From positions 1 to 64,000 of the forward strand of contig NZ_PYWB01000010.1 in assembly GCF_003056345.1 (NCBI RefSeq): 64,000 bases of DNA, given 5' to 3'. This document shows positions 15,660-25,375 of the stretch, in pieces. A program made the position numbers and the translations under genes. This DNA is from Devosia submarina (GTDB lineage Bacteria; Pseudomonadota; Alphaproteobacteria; Rhizobiales; Devosiaceae). The notes below the pieces were generated by a model. The model did no database searches, was not told the origin of the DNA, and saw only the letters and a program-made list of their open reading frames with translations. Position 1 is the stretch's first letter. Each line of letters opens with the position of its first letter.

Positions 15660-17357
15660 ATGGCAGAGGCAAACACCAGCGAACCGGCCAAGCGCTCGAG
15701 CCGTCGCTCGATCGTCAATTATCTTGCGGCCTTGGCTCTGGTCGGCGTTGTCCCAAGCTTTATCTTTGCCGGCGTCCTGATCGAGCGCAACGAAGCTGCT
15801 CAGGAAAAAACTGTCGAAACCTTGATCGTTGCCACTGCCCGCTCCAGCATTCAGGCAGTGGAGCGCGAGATCGCGGCCAACATCACAACGCTTCGTGTTC
15901 TGGCCTCTACCCCCGCCTTGAGGGTTGGGGATTACCGAGGCTTTTACGAGCGCAGCAAACTGGCGCTTGCTGGAAGTGACACGCATCTGTTTATCGTCGA
16001 TCCCGACTTTTCAACCTTTGCCAGCACTCGGCTGCCCTACAACAGTCCACGCATTCCGATCAGCGATACCGACGCGGCCAAACGGGCCTTCGAGACTAGG
16101 CAGGTAGTCATCTCAGACTTGGTGTTTGGCGCTGTTTCCAAGCTCTGGGTCTACAACATTCTTATGCCGGTGGACCTTGGACTTGCGGGCGAAAAACTCA
16201 TCGCCCTCAACCAGCCTGCCAGCAATTTTGCTTCAGCGCTCTCCGCAAGTGGCCTGCCCGAGGGGTGGAATGCCGCTCTGCTTGATACGCACGGGCAGAT
16301 CATTGCCGGCACACCTGAGGCCGGCAATGTGGGCGAGCAGTTCGCGCATTTCAACGCGATGGAACAGCCGTTTTCAAGCGGATGGCAGCGCCTCCAGTCG
16401 GCTTCGGGGCCTGCCATGGGCGTTATCCAGCGCTCCTCGGTAACAGGCTGGCGTCTTGTTGTTTGGGCCTCCGCCGCCACCATCAGCCAGCCGCTACTTA
16501 ACGCCATGCTGTCGCTAATCGCTGGTGCCTTCATTCTTTTGAGCCTGATTCTGGCCGCGCTTTACTGGGTGAGCCGCCGTATCGGCAGCTCGGTCCGTGG
16601 CCTTGCGCGGGATGCACGGCGCCTGGGCGCCGGAGAGATCGTCGAGGCCAAGCCATATCCGATCTCCGAAATTGCCGAAGTCTCAGACGCACTGGCGCAG
16701 GCTTCGCAGGATCGGCAGGCTGCCCAGAGCGAAGTCATGTTTTTGATGCGCGAGGTCGCCCACCGGTCCAAGAACCAGATGACCGTTATTGCCGCCATGG
16801 CAAAGCAGACGGCCCGCGGTGCGGACGATGTTGTGTCCTATGTCGAAAATTTCGAGCGGCGCATCATGGGGCTGGCCCGTTCAACCGATCTGCTGCTCGC
16901 CCATGGCCGCCAGGGTGTCTTGCTGGGCGATCTTGTGACGAGCCAGATCGCGCCCTTTAGCCCACGCGATCCCGGGCGCGTCAAGATCGAGGGACCCCAG
17001 GTGCGTCTCAACATGCAGGCAGCCCAGATCGTCGGCATGGCGCTCCATGAGCTATCCACCAATGCCGTTAAATACGGCGCCTTTTCCGGAGACGAGGGCG
17101 TGGTCACTTCGCGTTGGGCCCTGGTGGGCGACAAGCTCGACTGGATCTGGCGCGAAACGGTCAAGCGGCCACAGCAAACCGATGCGAGGGTTGGCTTCGG
17201 CACCACCGTGCTCAAGACCATGGTGGCGCGCTCGCTCGGTGCCCAGGTTGAGCGAATATGCCATCCTGACGGCATAGAATGGCGCTTCATCATTCCCCTG
17301 GCGTCCATCGATCCGGTGCAGGGCCCCGATGTTGAGCAGGACCTTGCCGCCGAATAG
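15660..17357 (+). CDS. Membrane sensor histidine kinase, HWE family
   Basis: A 565-residue kinase. The N-terminus has a transmembrane helix at about residues 20 to 42, a periplasmic sensor of some 235 residues (Cache-like), and a second span around 280 to 305, then a short HAMP-like linker. The kinase core has the HWE phosphoacceptor box [10 protein letters not shown], the N box [13 protein letters not shown] and the signature W-x-E at D-W-I-W-R-E. HWE kinases are typical of Hyphomicrobiales and often act with PhyR-type general stress regulation. No response regulator gene is next to it, so its partner is elsewhere. Signal unknown. Confidence 0.9.
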   Translation: MAEANTSEPAKRSSRRSIVNYLAALALVGVVPSFIFAGVLIERNEAAQEKTVETLIVATARSSIQAVEREIAANITTLRVLASTPALRVGDYRGFYERSKLALAGSDTHLFIVDPDFSTFASTRLPYNSPRIPISDTDAAKRAFETRQVVISDLVFGAVSKLWVYNILMPVDLGLAGEKLIALNQPASNFASALSASGLPEGWNAALLDTHGQIIAGTPEAGNVGEQFAHFNAMEQPFSSGWQRLQSASGPAMGVIQRSSVTGWRLVVWASAATISQPLLNAMLSLIAGAFILLSLILAALYWVSRRIGSSVRGLARDARRLGAGEIVEAKPYPISEIAEVSDALAQASQDRQAAQSEVMFLMREVAHRSKNQMTVIAAMAKQTARGADDVVSYVENFERRIMGLARSTDLLLAHGRQGVLLGDLVTSQIAPFSPRDPGRVKIEGPQVRLNMQAAQIVGMALHELSTNAVKYGAFSGDEGVVTSRWALVGDKLDWIWRETVKRPQQTDARVGFGTTVLKTMVARSLGAQVERICHPDGIEWRFIIPLASIDPVQGPDVEQDLAAE

Positions 17358-17493
17358 CTCTGGCAATTTGCGGCCTTATGGCCTATATGCGAGCCAGCCC
17401 AAGGACCTTCGGGCCTTTTGGCGTTTTCATGGCCCCTCCTGGACGACATCCCGGCTGGGGCGACCCAATCCTCCAATTCAAAGGATCTATCCG

Positions 17494-17763
17494 ATGTCGA
17501 TCACGCCAGAGCGCAAGGCCGAACTCATCCAGGAATATGCAATCAAGCCAAACGATACCGGCTCGCCGGAAGTGCAGATTGCCATCCTGTCCGAGCGCAT
17601 TGCGAACCTGACCGAGCACTTCAAGGGTCACGGCAAGGACAACCATTCCCGCCGCGGTCTGCTCAAGCTCGTTTCGACCCGCCGTTCCCTGCTTGACTAT
17701 GTCAAGAAGGTCGATGACGCTCGTTACAAGACGATCATCGAACGCCTCGGCCTGCGTCGCTAA
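17494..17763 (+). CDS. rpsO: 30S ribosomal protein S15
   Basis: An 89-residue protein matching bacterial S15 throughout: [18 protein letters not shown]-x-K-x-H-x-K-D-x-H-S-R-R-G-L-L and Y-x-x-x-I-E-x-L-G-L-R-R. S15 binds the 16S rRNA central domain early in assembly of the small subunit. The start at 17494 gives the family length; the longer upstream frame has no homology. It precedes pnp on the same strand, the widely conserved rpsO-pnp order. Confidence 0.98.
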   Translation: MSITPERKAELIQEYAIKPNDTGSPEVQIAILSERIANLTEHFKGHGKDNHSRRGLLKLVSTRRSLLDYVKKVDDARYKTIIERLGLRR

Positions 17764-18068
17764 GCGCGCCTTGTGAATTGCAGGTGCGGGATCTTTCCGC
17801 ATCTGCCTTGCGGCACCTCCGAAAAGGGCGATGTCGCTTATGTAGCCGGCGAATGCTGGAACATGGCAGGATTATTGGCCGCTTTGCCACTCAAGGAGCG
17901 GCTTGTTGTCTTGTCCATGTTTCGTTTTCGCCCGAAATGAACAGTACCTGATTTTGAGCCCTGCTCCCACATGGGGTGCGAGCGTGGTGCGGGTACACCG
18001 GTTGAGTTCGTGGGGATTCGCTACGCCCCCGCGTTCCCGCTCTCCGGCAGAATGGAAAGACGAAATAC
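17764..18068 (+). promoter_or_regulatory. rpsO-pnp intergenic region with a 10-bp hairpin
   Basis: A 305-base gap. Near its left end, GCAGGTGCGG (17780 to 17789) pairs with CCGCATCTGC (17797 to 17806) with one G-U pair. In Escherichia coli the rpsO-pnp gap holds an RNase III hairpin through which PNPase controls its own message. This hairpin is closer to rpsO and short, so it could be a terminator or processing site. No other structure was recognised. Confidence 0.4.
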
Positions 18069-20216
18069 ATGACGATCAATTTTGATCACCACAAGGTCGA
18101 GCTCAACTGGGGCGGCCAGCCCCTGACGCTCGAGACCGGCAAGATGGCCCGCCAGGCCGATGGCGCCGTGCTCGCTACCCTGGGCGAAACCGTGCTGCTG
18201 GCGACCGTTGTGTCGGCCAAGTCGGCAAAGCCTGGCCAGGATTTCTTCCCGCTGACCGTCAACTACCAGGAAAAGTACTTTGCCGCCGGCAAGATCCCCG
18301 GTGGCTATTTCAAGCGTGAAGGCCGTCCGACCGAGAACGAGACCCTGGTTTCGCGTCTGATCGACCGTCCAATCCGCCCCCTGTTCCCCGAAGGCTACAA
18401 GAACGAGACCCAGGTGGTTGTCACCGTTCTGCAGCACGACATGGAAAATAATCCCGATGTGCTGGCCATGGTCGCAGCCTCCGCTGCCCTGACCATTTCG
18501 GGCATTCCCTTCATGGGCCCGATTGGCGCTGCCCGCGTCGGCTATGTCGATGGCGAGTATGTGCTGAACCTGCCAGTTGACCGCCGCAGCGAGTCCAAGC
18601 TCGATCTCGTCATGGCTGGTACCGAAGACGCCGTCCTGATGGTGGAATCGGAAGCCAAGGAACTCAGCGAAGAAGTGATGCTGGGCGCCGTGATGTTCGG
18701 CCATGCCGAGTCGCGCAAGGTCATCCAGGCCATCATCAAGCTGGCTGAGCTTGCTGCCAAGGAACCGCGCGACTTCCAGGCGCCGGATTATTCCGCGCTC
18801 GAAAAAGACGTGCTGGCCGTTGCAGAACAAGATCTGCGCGCCGCCTACAAGATCACCAAGAAGGAAGATCGCTACGCGGCAGTTGACGCTGCTAAGGCCA
18901 AGGTCAAGGAGCAGTTTGCTGCCAAGATCGAAGCTGGCGAAGTCTCCGCCGAAGCTCTGGGCGAAGTGATCCACAACCTTCAGGCCAAGATCGTGCGCTG
19001 GAATGTGCTCGACACCGGCCTGCGCATCGACGGTCGTGATCTGTCCACCGTCCGCCCGATCGTTTCCGAAGTTGGCGTCCTGCCCCGCACCCATGGTTCG
19101 GCGCTGTTTACCCGCGGCGAGACCCAGGCGCTGGTGGTTGCGACCCTCGGCACCGGCGAAGACGAGCAGTTCATCGACTCGCTAGAAGGCACCCAGAAGC
19201 AGAACTTCCTGTTGCACTACAACTTCCCTCCCTATTCGGTGGGTGAAGCTGGCCGCATGGGTTCCCCCGGCCGCCGCGAAATCGGTCATGGCAAGCTCGC
19301 TTGGCGCGCGATCAACCCGATCCGCCCCTCGATCGAGGAATTTCCCTACACGATCCGCGTCGTATCGGAGATCACCGAGTCAAATGGCTCCTCGTCCATG
19401 GCAACCGTTTGCGGCACTTCGCTGGCTCTGATGGATGCCGGCGTGCCGCTGGCGCGTCCAGTGGCCGGTATCGCCATGGGTCTGATCCTTGAAGGCGAGA
19501 AGTTTGCTGTTCTCAGCGACATCCTCGGCGACGAAGATCACCTCGGCGACATGGACTTCAAGGTCGCCGGCACCGACCAGGGCGTGACTTCGCTCCAGAT
19601 GGACATCAAGATCGCTGGCATCACTGAGGAGATCATGAAGATCGCCCTCGAGCAGGCCAAGGGCGGTCGTATCCACATCCTGGGCGAAATGGCAAAGGCC
19701 CTGTCGGCATCGCGTGGTGAAGTCGGTGAGTTCGCTCCCCGCATCGAAACCATGAAGATTCCGACCGAGAAGATCCGTGAAGTGATCGGCACCGGCGGCA
19801 AGGTGATCCGCGAGATCGTCGAAAAGACCGGGGCCAAGATCAACATCGACGATGACGGCACGATCAAGATCTCGTCCTCGGACGGTTCGCAGATCGAAGC
19901 CGCGATCAAGTGGATCCGCTCGATCACCGACGAAGCCGAAGTGGGCGCCATCTACCAGGGCACTGTCGTCAAGACCGCCGATTTCGGCGCCTTCGTGAAC
20001 TTTTTCGGCGCGAAAGACGGCTTGGTTCACATCAGCCAACTGGCCGAACAGCGGGTTGCCAAGACCACCGATGTGGTCAAGGAAGGTGACAAGGTCTGGG
20101 TCAAGCTGCTTGGCTTTGACGAGCGTGGCAAGGTCCGCCTGTCTATGAAGGTGGTCGATCAGGCTACCGGCAAGGAAATTACCAAGGACGCTGCTGAAAC
20201 TCCTGCTGCCGAATAA
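18069..20216 (+). CDS. pnp: Polyribonucleotide nucleotidyltransferase (PNPase)
   Basis: A 715-residue PNPase, the 3'-to-5' phosphorolytic RNA exonuclease of the degradosome. Two RNase PH-like domains are visible, the first containing [10 protein letters not shown] and the second [14 protein letters not shown] and [11 protein letters not shown]. An alpha-helical linker joins them, then KH ([13 protein letters not shown]) and S1 ([18 protein letters not shown]) domains close the protein. Length is standard, and a strong terminator follows. Confidence 0.98.
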   Translation: MTINFDHHKVELNWGGQPLTLETGKMARQADGAVLATLGETVLLATVVSAKSAKPGQDFFPLTVNYQEKYFAAGKIPGGYFKREGRPTENETLVSRLIDRPIRPLFPEGYKNETQVVVTVLQHDMENNPDVLAMVAASAALTISGIPFMGPIGAARVGYVDGEYVLNLPVDRRSESKLDLVMAGTEDAVLMVESEAKELSEEVMLGAVMFGHAESRKVIQAIIKLAELAAKEPRDFQAPDYSALEKDVLAVAEQDLRAAYKITKKEDRYAAVDAAKAKVKEQFAAKIEAGEVSAEALGEVIHNLQAKIVRWNVLDTGLRIDGRDLSTVRPIVSEVGVLPRTHGSALFTRGETQALVVATLGTGEDEQFIDSLEGTQKQNFLLHYNFPPYSVGEAGRMGSPGRREIGHGKLAWRAINPIRPSIEEFPYTIRVVSEITESNGSSSMATVCGTSLALMDAGVPLARPVAGIAMGLILEGEKFAVLSDILGDEDHLGDMDFKVAGTDQGVTSLQMDIKIAGITEEIMKIALEQAKGGRIHILGEMAKALSASRGEVGEFAPRIETMKIPTEKIREVIGTGGKVIREIVEKTGAKINIDDDGTIKISSSDGSQIEAAIKWIRSITDEAEVGAIYQGTVVKTADFGAFVNFFGAKDGLVHISQLAEQRVAKTTDVVKEGDKVWVKLLGFDERGKVRLSMKVVDQATGKEITKDAAETPAAE

Positions 20217-20236
20217 GCGCAGATCACCAGATAAGA

Positions 20237-20266
20237 AAGGCCCGGAGCGACCCGGGCCTTTTTGTT
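20237..20266 (+). terminator. Rho-independent terminator of pnp
   Basis: Perfect 9-bp stem AAGGCCCGG (20237 to 20245) with CCGGGCCTT (20252 to 20260), followed by TTTTTGTTT, 20 bases past the pnp stop. The 296 bases from here to the next gene hold no other recognised feature. Confidence 0.9.
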
Positions 20267-20562
20267 TCCGCATGGCTCTTTTTCGCTACGCGGCATTGCG
20301 GTGCAGTCATGGCCGGAATAAGCATCGGGTAGCTTGGCTCCAGTTCACGGAATGTCTAGCTTTAACAAAGCCTTAAATTTGGTGGACCTGCGCTGTTGCT
20401 TCCTTGCCACAGTGAAAAATCATCACAAGGCGGCGAGGAACCGGCCGTATTGCTCGCCGTTCCAGAAGTGAGGCTTTCCTGCACTAGCGATCCGCAGCGA
20501 CGCGGCATAGGGCTTGAGCCACACTAGTATTTTTGCGTCACCGCTTCCCAAAGGGAACTGCT

Positions 20563-21210
20563 TTGCTCTCTCGTCGCCTCTTCATGATTGGCCTCCCCGC
20601 CGTAGCTCTTGCAGCTTGTTCCTCCACCCGCACTCCTGTGGTCGAGGAGCCGCGCATCGATCCGTACTACCAGGCCATGTACGGCGCTATCTACGATGAC
20701 AAATTCCCCATTGATGCCATGGATCTTCGTCGGGTCGATCCGCAGTATTGGCGCCAGGAAGTACCATACGTCACGAGTGAGCGCCCCGGAACCATTGTGG
20801 TGGATACGCCCAACCGCTTCCTTTACCTTGTGATGGAAGGCGGCCGGGCCCTGCGCTATGGCGTCGGCGTCGGCAAGACCGAAGCGCTCGTGTTCCGGGG
20901 TACGGCAACCATCGGCCGCAAGGCTGCGTGGCCCCGCTGGACTCCGACGCCGGCCATGATCAAGCGCGAGCCTGACCGCTATGGTCCCTATGCCGGTGGC
21001 ATGGAAGGTGGCCCGACCAACCCACTCGGCCCTCGCGCGCTTTACCTTTACAAAAACGGCCGGGATACGCTGTTCCGTCTGCATGGCACCACCGAACCCT
21101 ATACCATCGGTACCAATGTTTCCTCTGGCTGCATCCGCTTGATGAACCAGGATATTATTGATCTTTATTCCCGCGTGCCGGTCGGCACCAAAGTGGTTGT
21201 GATCAACTAA
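20563..21210 (+). CDS. L,D-transpeptidase lipoprotein (YkuD family)
   Basis: A 215-residue envelope enzyme. The N-terminus is a lipoprotein signal (L-S-R-R-L-F-M-I-G-L-P-A-V-A-L-A-A-C, lipobox L-A-A-C). The YkuD domain ends with H-G-T-T-E-P and S-S-G-C-I-R-L, which carry the catalytic His and Cys. Such enzymes form 3-3 peptidoglycan crosslinks or attach proteins to peptidoglycan, and Hyphomicrobiales encode many of them. The start is TTG at 20563, with AAGGGA 6 bases ahead; an upstream in-frame TTG at 20533 gives an atypical extended signal. Confidence 0.92.
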   Translation: MLSRRLFMIGLPAVALAACSSTRTPVVEEPRIDPYYQAMYGAIYDDKFPIDAMDLRRVDPQYWRQEVPYVTSERPGTIVVDTPNRFLYLVMEGGRALRYGVGVGKTEALVFRGTATIGRKAAWPRWTPTPAMIKREPDRYGPYAGGMEGGPTNPLGPRALYLYKNGRDTLFRLHGTTEPYTIGTNVSSGCIRLMNQDIIDLYSRVPVGTKVVVIN

Positions 21211-21322
21211 TCGGCTGGAGCTCCGGGCCGCTGCCGCGGCAGCGGAGAGCCTTGCTTCGGATTCCGTAGTCACCGAAGTGAAGTTCCTTGCTGTCGCGAC
21301 AAGGGCCCGGACCTACCAATTA

Positions 21323-21360
21323 GACAAAGCCCGGCTCGCGAGTCGGGCTTTGTCTTTTTT
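21323..21360 (+). terminator. Rho-independent terminator after the L,D-transpeptidase gene
   Basis: Eleven-bp perfect stem GACAAAGCCCG (21323 to 21333) with CGGGCTTTGTC (21344 to 21354), followed by TTTTTT. An 18-base perfect palindrome (CCGCTGCCGCGGCAGCGG, 21228 to 21245) also lies between the gene and this terminator. Confidence 0.92.
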
Positions 21361-21444
21361 GACCGTCCCCGAGCCGCGCGCTAGAAGGGCTTATGATGCC
21401 GGCAAGGCTTGACCCCCTTGCCTATTGCCGCCGCAAAGGACGCC

Positions 21445-21747
21445 ATGACCGAACAAAAGCCGAAGCTTTCCATCACCTACTGCACCCAATGCAATTGGCT
21501 GCTCCGCTCCGCCTGGATGGCGTCCGAGGTGCTCTCCACCTTTAGTCTGGAAATGGGTTCGGTCGCCCTGGTACCGGGCAGCGGCGGCATATTCGAAATC
21601 CGTATCGACGGAGATTTGGTCTGGGAGCGCAAGCGGGATGGCGGCTTCCCCGATGTCAAGCAGCTCAAGCAGCTGGTGCGCGATCGCATCGACCCCGATC
21701 GCGATCTTGGTCACATTGATCGGCACAGTTCTTCCAGGCCGGCTTAG
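21445..21747 (+). CDS. SelT/SelW/SelH family thioredoxin-like protein
   Basis: A 100-residue protein of the SelW-type family. The redox motif is Y-C-T-Q-C-N-W, a Cys-x-x-Cys in the place where animal homologues have Cys-x-x-Sec, followed by the Rdx pattern L-R-S-A-W-M-A-S-E-V-L-S-T-F and G-G-x-F-E-I...W-E-R-K-R-D-G-G-F-P. The fold is thioredoxin-like; the physiological reaction in bacteria is unknown. Start at 21445, with AAAGGA ahead; the track's earlier ATG lies in the terminator spacer. Confidence 0.9.
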   Translation: MTEQKPKLSITYCTQCNWLLRSAWMASEVLSTFSLEMGSVALVPGSGGIFEIRIDGDLVWERKRDGGFPDVKQLKQLVRDRIDPDRDLGHIDRHSSSRPA

Positions 21748-21824
21748 TAGGTCAACCAGCCACCTTCCCAAAGGACAAGGCTTCGGTCTAATCTCCGCCC
21801 GATCTTTGCCCGGAGCCAGTTCTC

Positions 21825-22622
21825 ATGCCATCGCTGCCAAAGTTTTTCGCCGCCGTATTTGCCATTGCAGTGAACTTTTCAGGCGTGCAGGCGCAAGGCC
21901 TTCCCGATCTGGGCGGACGCGAGATCGTCGCGGTGACAGAAAACGCCTATGTTCCCCTCAACTTTGCCGACCCGGCAACTGGAGAAGGGGTTGGGCTGGA
22001 ATACGATCTCTTCAACGAAATTGCTAAGCGTCTAAATGCCAGCGTCCGCTGGGAACTTTCGAGCTGGGACGTCATGATCCAGTCCGTGCGGGACGGGCAA
22101 TTCGATGTCGGTATGGATGGCATCACCATCAATGACGAGCGCAAGGGGCTGGTTGATTTCTCCGACAGCTATCTGACATCCCAGCAGCTCATGTTGGTCC
22201 GGGCCGACGAATCCCGGTTCGCTGACGCTGAGAGCTTTGCCGCGAACTCCGATCTCCTGGTGGGCGCGCAAGCCGGCACTACCAATTTTTATGTGGCGGT
22301 CTACAATGTCCTGGATGGGGATGAAGCCAACCCGCGCATCAAGCTTTTTGAAACCTTCGGCGCTTCGGTGCAGGCCCTTCAGTCGGGCGATGTCGATACG
22401 GTCTTGATGGATCAAACTTCGGCCAATGGATATATCGGCAGCAATCCAGGCGCTTTCAAAGTTGTCGGTGAGCCACTCGGCACCGAAGAGTTCGGCTTTA
22501 TCTTCACGCCTGGCTCGGACCTTGTGGAGCCGGTGAACGCAGCCCTCGCCGCGATCAAGGCAGACGGCACCATGGACGCTCTGGAAGAGAAGTGGTTCTA
22601 CGAGTTCAACGCAGCGCAATAA
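21825..22622 (+). CDS. Amino-acid ABC transporter periplasmic binding protein
   Basis: A 265-residue substrate-binding protein (SBP_bac_3). A signal peptide covers about residues 1 to 24 ([18 protein letters not shown]). The binding domain opens with [13 protein letters not shown] and contains [12 protein letters not shown], the hallmark of polar amino-acid binders. It delivers its ligand to the permease encoded 92 bases downstream. The specific amino acid cannot be told from sequence. Confidence 0.93.
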   Translation: MPSLPKFFAAVFAIAVNFSGVQAQGLPDLGGREIVAVTENAYVPLNFADPATGEGVGLEYDLFNEIAKRLNASVRWELSSWDVMIQSVRDGQFDVGMDGITINDERKGLVDFSDSYLTSQQLMLVRADESRFADAESFAANSDLLVGAQAGTTNFYVAVYNVLDGDEANPRIKLFETFGASVQALQSGDVDTVLMDQTSANGYIGSNPGAFKVVGEPLGTEEFGFIFTPGSDLVEPVNAALAAIKADGTMDALEEKWFYEFNAAQ

Positions 22623-22714
22623 GTTCTGGCTGGATCAACAGCGTTCAATCAACACTTACCCTTCCGAAGGGAGGTGTCGGCCGGCTTTGCGGCCTTCAAT
22701 GAAATGAAGCCGTC

Positions 22715-23515
22715 TTGAGCTACACCCCTCGTCCACCATCCCTGCTTTCGCGCATTCCCTGGTGGCTGCTGGCGATCGGCCTATTATTCGTTCTGGGTGC
22801 CTGGGGCATTTCGAGCAGCGCTACCTACAGCCAGATTTTTCGCTCGCTTCAGGGCGGAATCCTGACGACGCTCTGGGTAACCGCTGTCGCATTCTCGGCC
22901 GCCACGATGCTTGGGCTACTCGTTGCGTTGGCTCGCACGTCCGGTAACCGCATCCTGCGCGAGATCGCGACCTTCTATGTCGAAATCATCCGCGGCATTC
23001 CTGTGCTGGTGTTTTTGTTCTACGTCGCCTTTGTCGGCGCGCCGGGCCTTGTTGCGGCGGTGAACTGGCTGCTGCAGCCGTTCGACTGGTCCATAACCAT
23101 CCGCCAGTTCGACTTCACTTGGCGCGCGATTGTTGCGCTCACCATCTGCTATTCGGCCTTTATCGCTGAAATCTTCCGGGCAGGCATCGAGGCCGTTGAA
23201 CGCGGACAGCTCGAAGCTGCCCGCTCACTCGGCTTGTCGCGTTGGAAGTGCTTTCGCTTCGTGACCTTTCCCCAGGCGCTGCGCACCATTCTGCCGCCGC
23301 TCGCAAATGATTTCGTGTCCATGATCAAGGATTCAGCGCTGGTTTCCGCCTTGGGCGTGCAGGACATCACGCAACTGGGGAAGGTTTACTCATCGGGCAC
23401 CTTCCTCTTTTTCGAAACCTACAACGTCGTGGCCTATCTGTATCTCACCATGACCATCTCGCTTTCGCTTCTGGTGCGCCTTCTGGAACGCTTCATCCGT
23501 AATAATAGAGGCTGA
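22715..23515 (+). CDS. Amino-acid ABC transporter permease (HisM family)
   Basis: A 266-residue inner-membrane permease with about five or six spans, the first at residues 15 to 33. The ABC contact motif [11 protein letters not shown] (the EAA loop) sits in the C-terminal part. Uses a TTG start at 22715. It follows the binding-protein gene in the same direction, but no ATP-binding subunit gene is present, so this importer must borrow an ATPase encoded elsewhere. The same polypeptide likely forms a homodimer. Confidence 0.92.
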   Translation: MSYTPRPPSLLSRIPWWLLAIGLLFVLGAWGISSSATYSQIFRSLQGGILTTLWVTAVAFSAATMLGLLVALARTSGNRILREIATFYVEIIRGIPVLVFLFYVAFVGAPGLVAAVNWLLQPFDWSITIRQFDFTWRAIVALTICYSAFIAEIFRAGIEAVERGQLEAARSLGLSRWKCFRFVTFPQALRTILPPLANDFVSMIKDSALVSALGVQDITQLGKVYSSGTFLFFETYNVVAYLYLTMTISLSLLVRLLERFIRNNRG

Positions 23516-23572
23516 CCCTTGCAGGCTGGTGCGGTGCAGGCCATGTGTGGGTCGCATCAAGGAGCCATCTGC

Positions 23573-24067
23573 ATGAACAGATTTGTCAACTTCGCCATCG
23601 TCGCCCCTCTTGCGCTGCTGCTCGCAGCCTGCGGTGACAGTCGCGAGGTGGGCAGTGTGGGGGTGGACTGGACGGGTAATGACATCGCCATCGAGGCTGT
23701 GGCGGATCCCGAAGTGGATGGCGTCGTCTGCCATCTGGCCTATTTCAACCGATCGTTCATCGATCGGGTAAGCCAAGGAAACTGGTTCGAAGATCCGAGC
23801 TATTCAGCGTTGGATTGCTCTGTCACCGGTCCTATCACGATCGGCGACATCAATACCCGTCCGGGCGGCGAAGAGGTGTTTCGGCAGGGCCGTTCGTTGA
23901 TCTGGAAATCGCTGCGCGTCACCCGCGTCTACGACCAGTCCAGCAATTCGCTGATCTACCTTGGCCATGCCCGTCAGGTTCAGCAAGGCTCCGGCAAAAT
24001 GAGCCTTTCGGTTATCCCGCTCTCCACGGAGCAGGTGGTGTGGACCAACGGCGCCCCCACACCATGA
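23573..24067 (+). CDS. creA: CreA family lipoprotein
   Basis: A 164-residue protein with a lipoprotein-type signal (A-P-L-A-L-L-L-A-A-C) and the CreA signature E-V-G-S-V-G-V-D-W-T-G-N-D-I, then D-P-E-V-D-G-V-V-C-H-L. CreA is a widespread periplasmic family of unknown function. The ATG at 23573 has AAGGAG 8 bases ahead and begins the signal peptide; the longer frame from 23519 adds nothing homologous. A bidirectional terminator follows. Confidence 0.9.
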   Translation: MNRFVNFAIVAPLALLLAACGDSREVGSVGVDWTGNDIAIEAVADPEVDGVVCHLAYFNRSFIDRVSQGNWFEDPSYSALDCSVTGPITIGDINTRPGGEEVFRQGRSLIWKSLRVTRVYDQSSNSLIYLGHARQVQQGSGKMSLSVIPLSTEQVVWTNGAPTP

Positions 24068-24069
24068 AA

Positions 24070-24102
24070 AAAGGCCCGGTATGAACCGGGCCTTTCGTTT
24101 TT
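24070..24102. terminator. Bidirectional terminator between creA and the next minus-strand gene
   Basis: Perfect 11-bp stem AAAGGCCCGGT (24070 to 24080) with ACCGGGCCTTT (24085 to 24095) and a 4-base loop, flanked by CGTTTTT on the plus side and by A-rich sequence giving a T-run on the minus side. Confidence 0.9.
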
Positions 24103-24397
24103 ACTGGCCTTCGCTTTCGTTAACGACTGGGCAGTCAGCCGGAGTCGTATCATCGATGGCGCCAGCCGCATCGGTGCTGTCGCTTTCAGTACCGGTAGCA
24201 GTTTCGGCAGAATTGTCGTCTTCCTGCTCATTCACAAGCGATTCGTCAGGCGCGGTCGAGCCTGCAGCCTGCAGTTCCAGGCATTCTTCAGCGCTGGTCG
24301 GCGCAGTCGTGGTCGAAGCATCCTGAGCGAACGATACTGAGGTGGCGCCGAACATCAGGGCAGCGGCGGTAGCAAGAGCAAGGGCAGAGGACTTCAT
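24101..24397 (-). CDS. Small secreted acidic protein, 98 aa
   Basis: A 98-residue protein with a classical signal peptide (K-S-S-A-L-A-L-A-T-A-A-A-L-M-F-G, cleavage after S-F-A-Q). The mature part is very acidic, rich in Asp, Glu, Thr and Ala, with one Cys near each end that could form a disulfide. No catalytic motif is visible. Likely periplasmic or exported. Similar low-complexity secreted proteins are common in Hyphomicrobiales and unnamed. About 280 bases separate it from the divergent peroxiredoxin gene. Confidence 0.65.
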   Translation of the reverse strand: MKSSALALATAAALMFGATSVSFAQDASTTTAPTSAEECLELQAAGSTAPDESLVNEQEDDNSAETATGTESDSTDAAGAIDDTTPADCPVVNESEGQ

Positions 24398-24675
24398 GTT
24401 ATCATCTCCAGTTGAATGGGGAATTCTTCTTTGCGATTACCCACCCTCAACGCACCAGGTATGAGTTTGGTTAGTTCACGACCTCGTGATCTGATTGCCC
24501 CGTCTTGCGAGACGTCCCTCCGTTTTATCGAGAGGTGAGTTTGGACAAGTTCATGCTGACCACTGTTTGCGAAACATAAAAACGTTTCAGCCAGGTGCGC
24601 TTACATGATAGCCGCCCACCACGATATTCTAGGCAGCACCATCACCGGGTACGGATCCCGAAAGGACAATAATCC

Positions 24676-25311
24676 ATGGCAATTCTCATTGGCGACACTG
24701 CGCCTGATTTCACGCTCGATTCCACCGAAGGTCCAATCCACTTCTACGACTATATCGAAGGATCCTGGGCCGTCTTGTTTAGCCATCCCAAGAACTTCAC
24801 GCCTGTTTGCACGACGGAACTGGGTTACACGGCCAAGCTGAAGCCCGAGTTCGAAAAGCGCGGGGTCAAGGTGCTCGGGTTGTCTGTGGATCGGCTCGAA
24901 GATCACGGCGGATGGGCGAAGGATATCGAGGAAACTCAGGGTACTGCCCTGAACTTTCCCCTGCTTGCCGACACCTCGGGCGAGGTGGCGCGTCTCTATG
25001 ACATGATCCATCCTAATGCTGACAATACGTTAACTGTTCGCTCGGTTTTTGTTATTGGTCCGGACAAAAAGGTGAAGCTAAAAATCGAATACCCGGCATC
25101 GACCGGCCGCAATTTCGATGAAGTGCTTCGGGTCATCGACAGCCTGCAGCTGACTGCGGCGCACTCCGTCGCTACGCCGGTCAATTGGAAGAACGGCGAG
25201 GACGTGATCATCGCAAGTTCGCTTTCGACGGAAGCGGCCAAGGAAAAGTTTCCAGAGGGCTGGAAGGAACCCAAGCCATACCTGCGGATTGTCCCTCAGC
25301 CCCGCGCGTGA
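24676..25311 (+). CDS. 1-Cys peroxiredoxin (Prx6 type)
   Basis: A 211-residue peroxidase that reduces hydrogen peroxide and alkyl hydroperoxides. The active site is F-S-H-P-K-N-F-T-P-V-C-T-T-E with peroxidatic Cys45. No second conserved Cys exists, and the C-terminal extension (W-K-N-G-E-D-V-I-I, then P-E-G-W-K) is the Prx6 layout, so it belongs to the 1-Cys class and needs an outside reductant. Cytoplasmic, stands alone. A hairpin terminator follows, and the gene is convergent with the MFS gene. Confidence 0.96.
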   Translation: MAILIGDTAPDFTLDSTEGPIHFYDYIEGSWAVLFSHPKNFTPVCTTELGYTAKLKPEFEKRGVKVLGLSVDRLEDHGGWAKDIEETQGTALNFPLLADTSGEVARLYDMIHPNADNTLTVRSVFVIGPDKKVKLKIEYPASTGRNFDEVLRVIDSLQLTAAHSVATPVNWKNGEDVIIASSLSTEAAKEKFPEGWKEPKPYLRIVPQPRA

Positions 25312-25343
25312 TGACGCGCCTGTCGTTTTCTCCCTGACAAACT

Positions 25344-25370
25344 GGGCGGTGCGTTTGCGCCGCCCTTTTC
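25344..25370. terminator. Terminator between the peroxiredoxin and MFS genes
   Basis: GGGCGG (25344 to 25349) pairs with CCGCCC (25360 to 25365), followed by TTTTCTTT, between convergent genes. Confidence 0.7.
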
Positions 25371-25375
25371 TTTGC

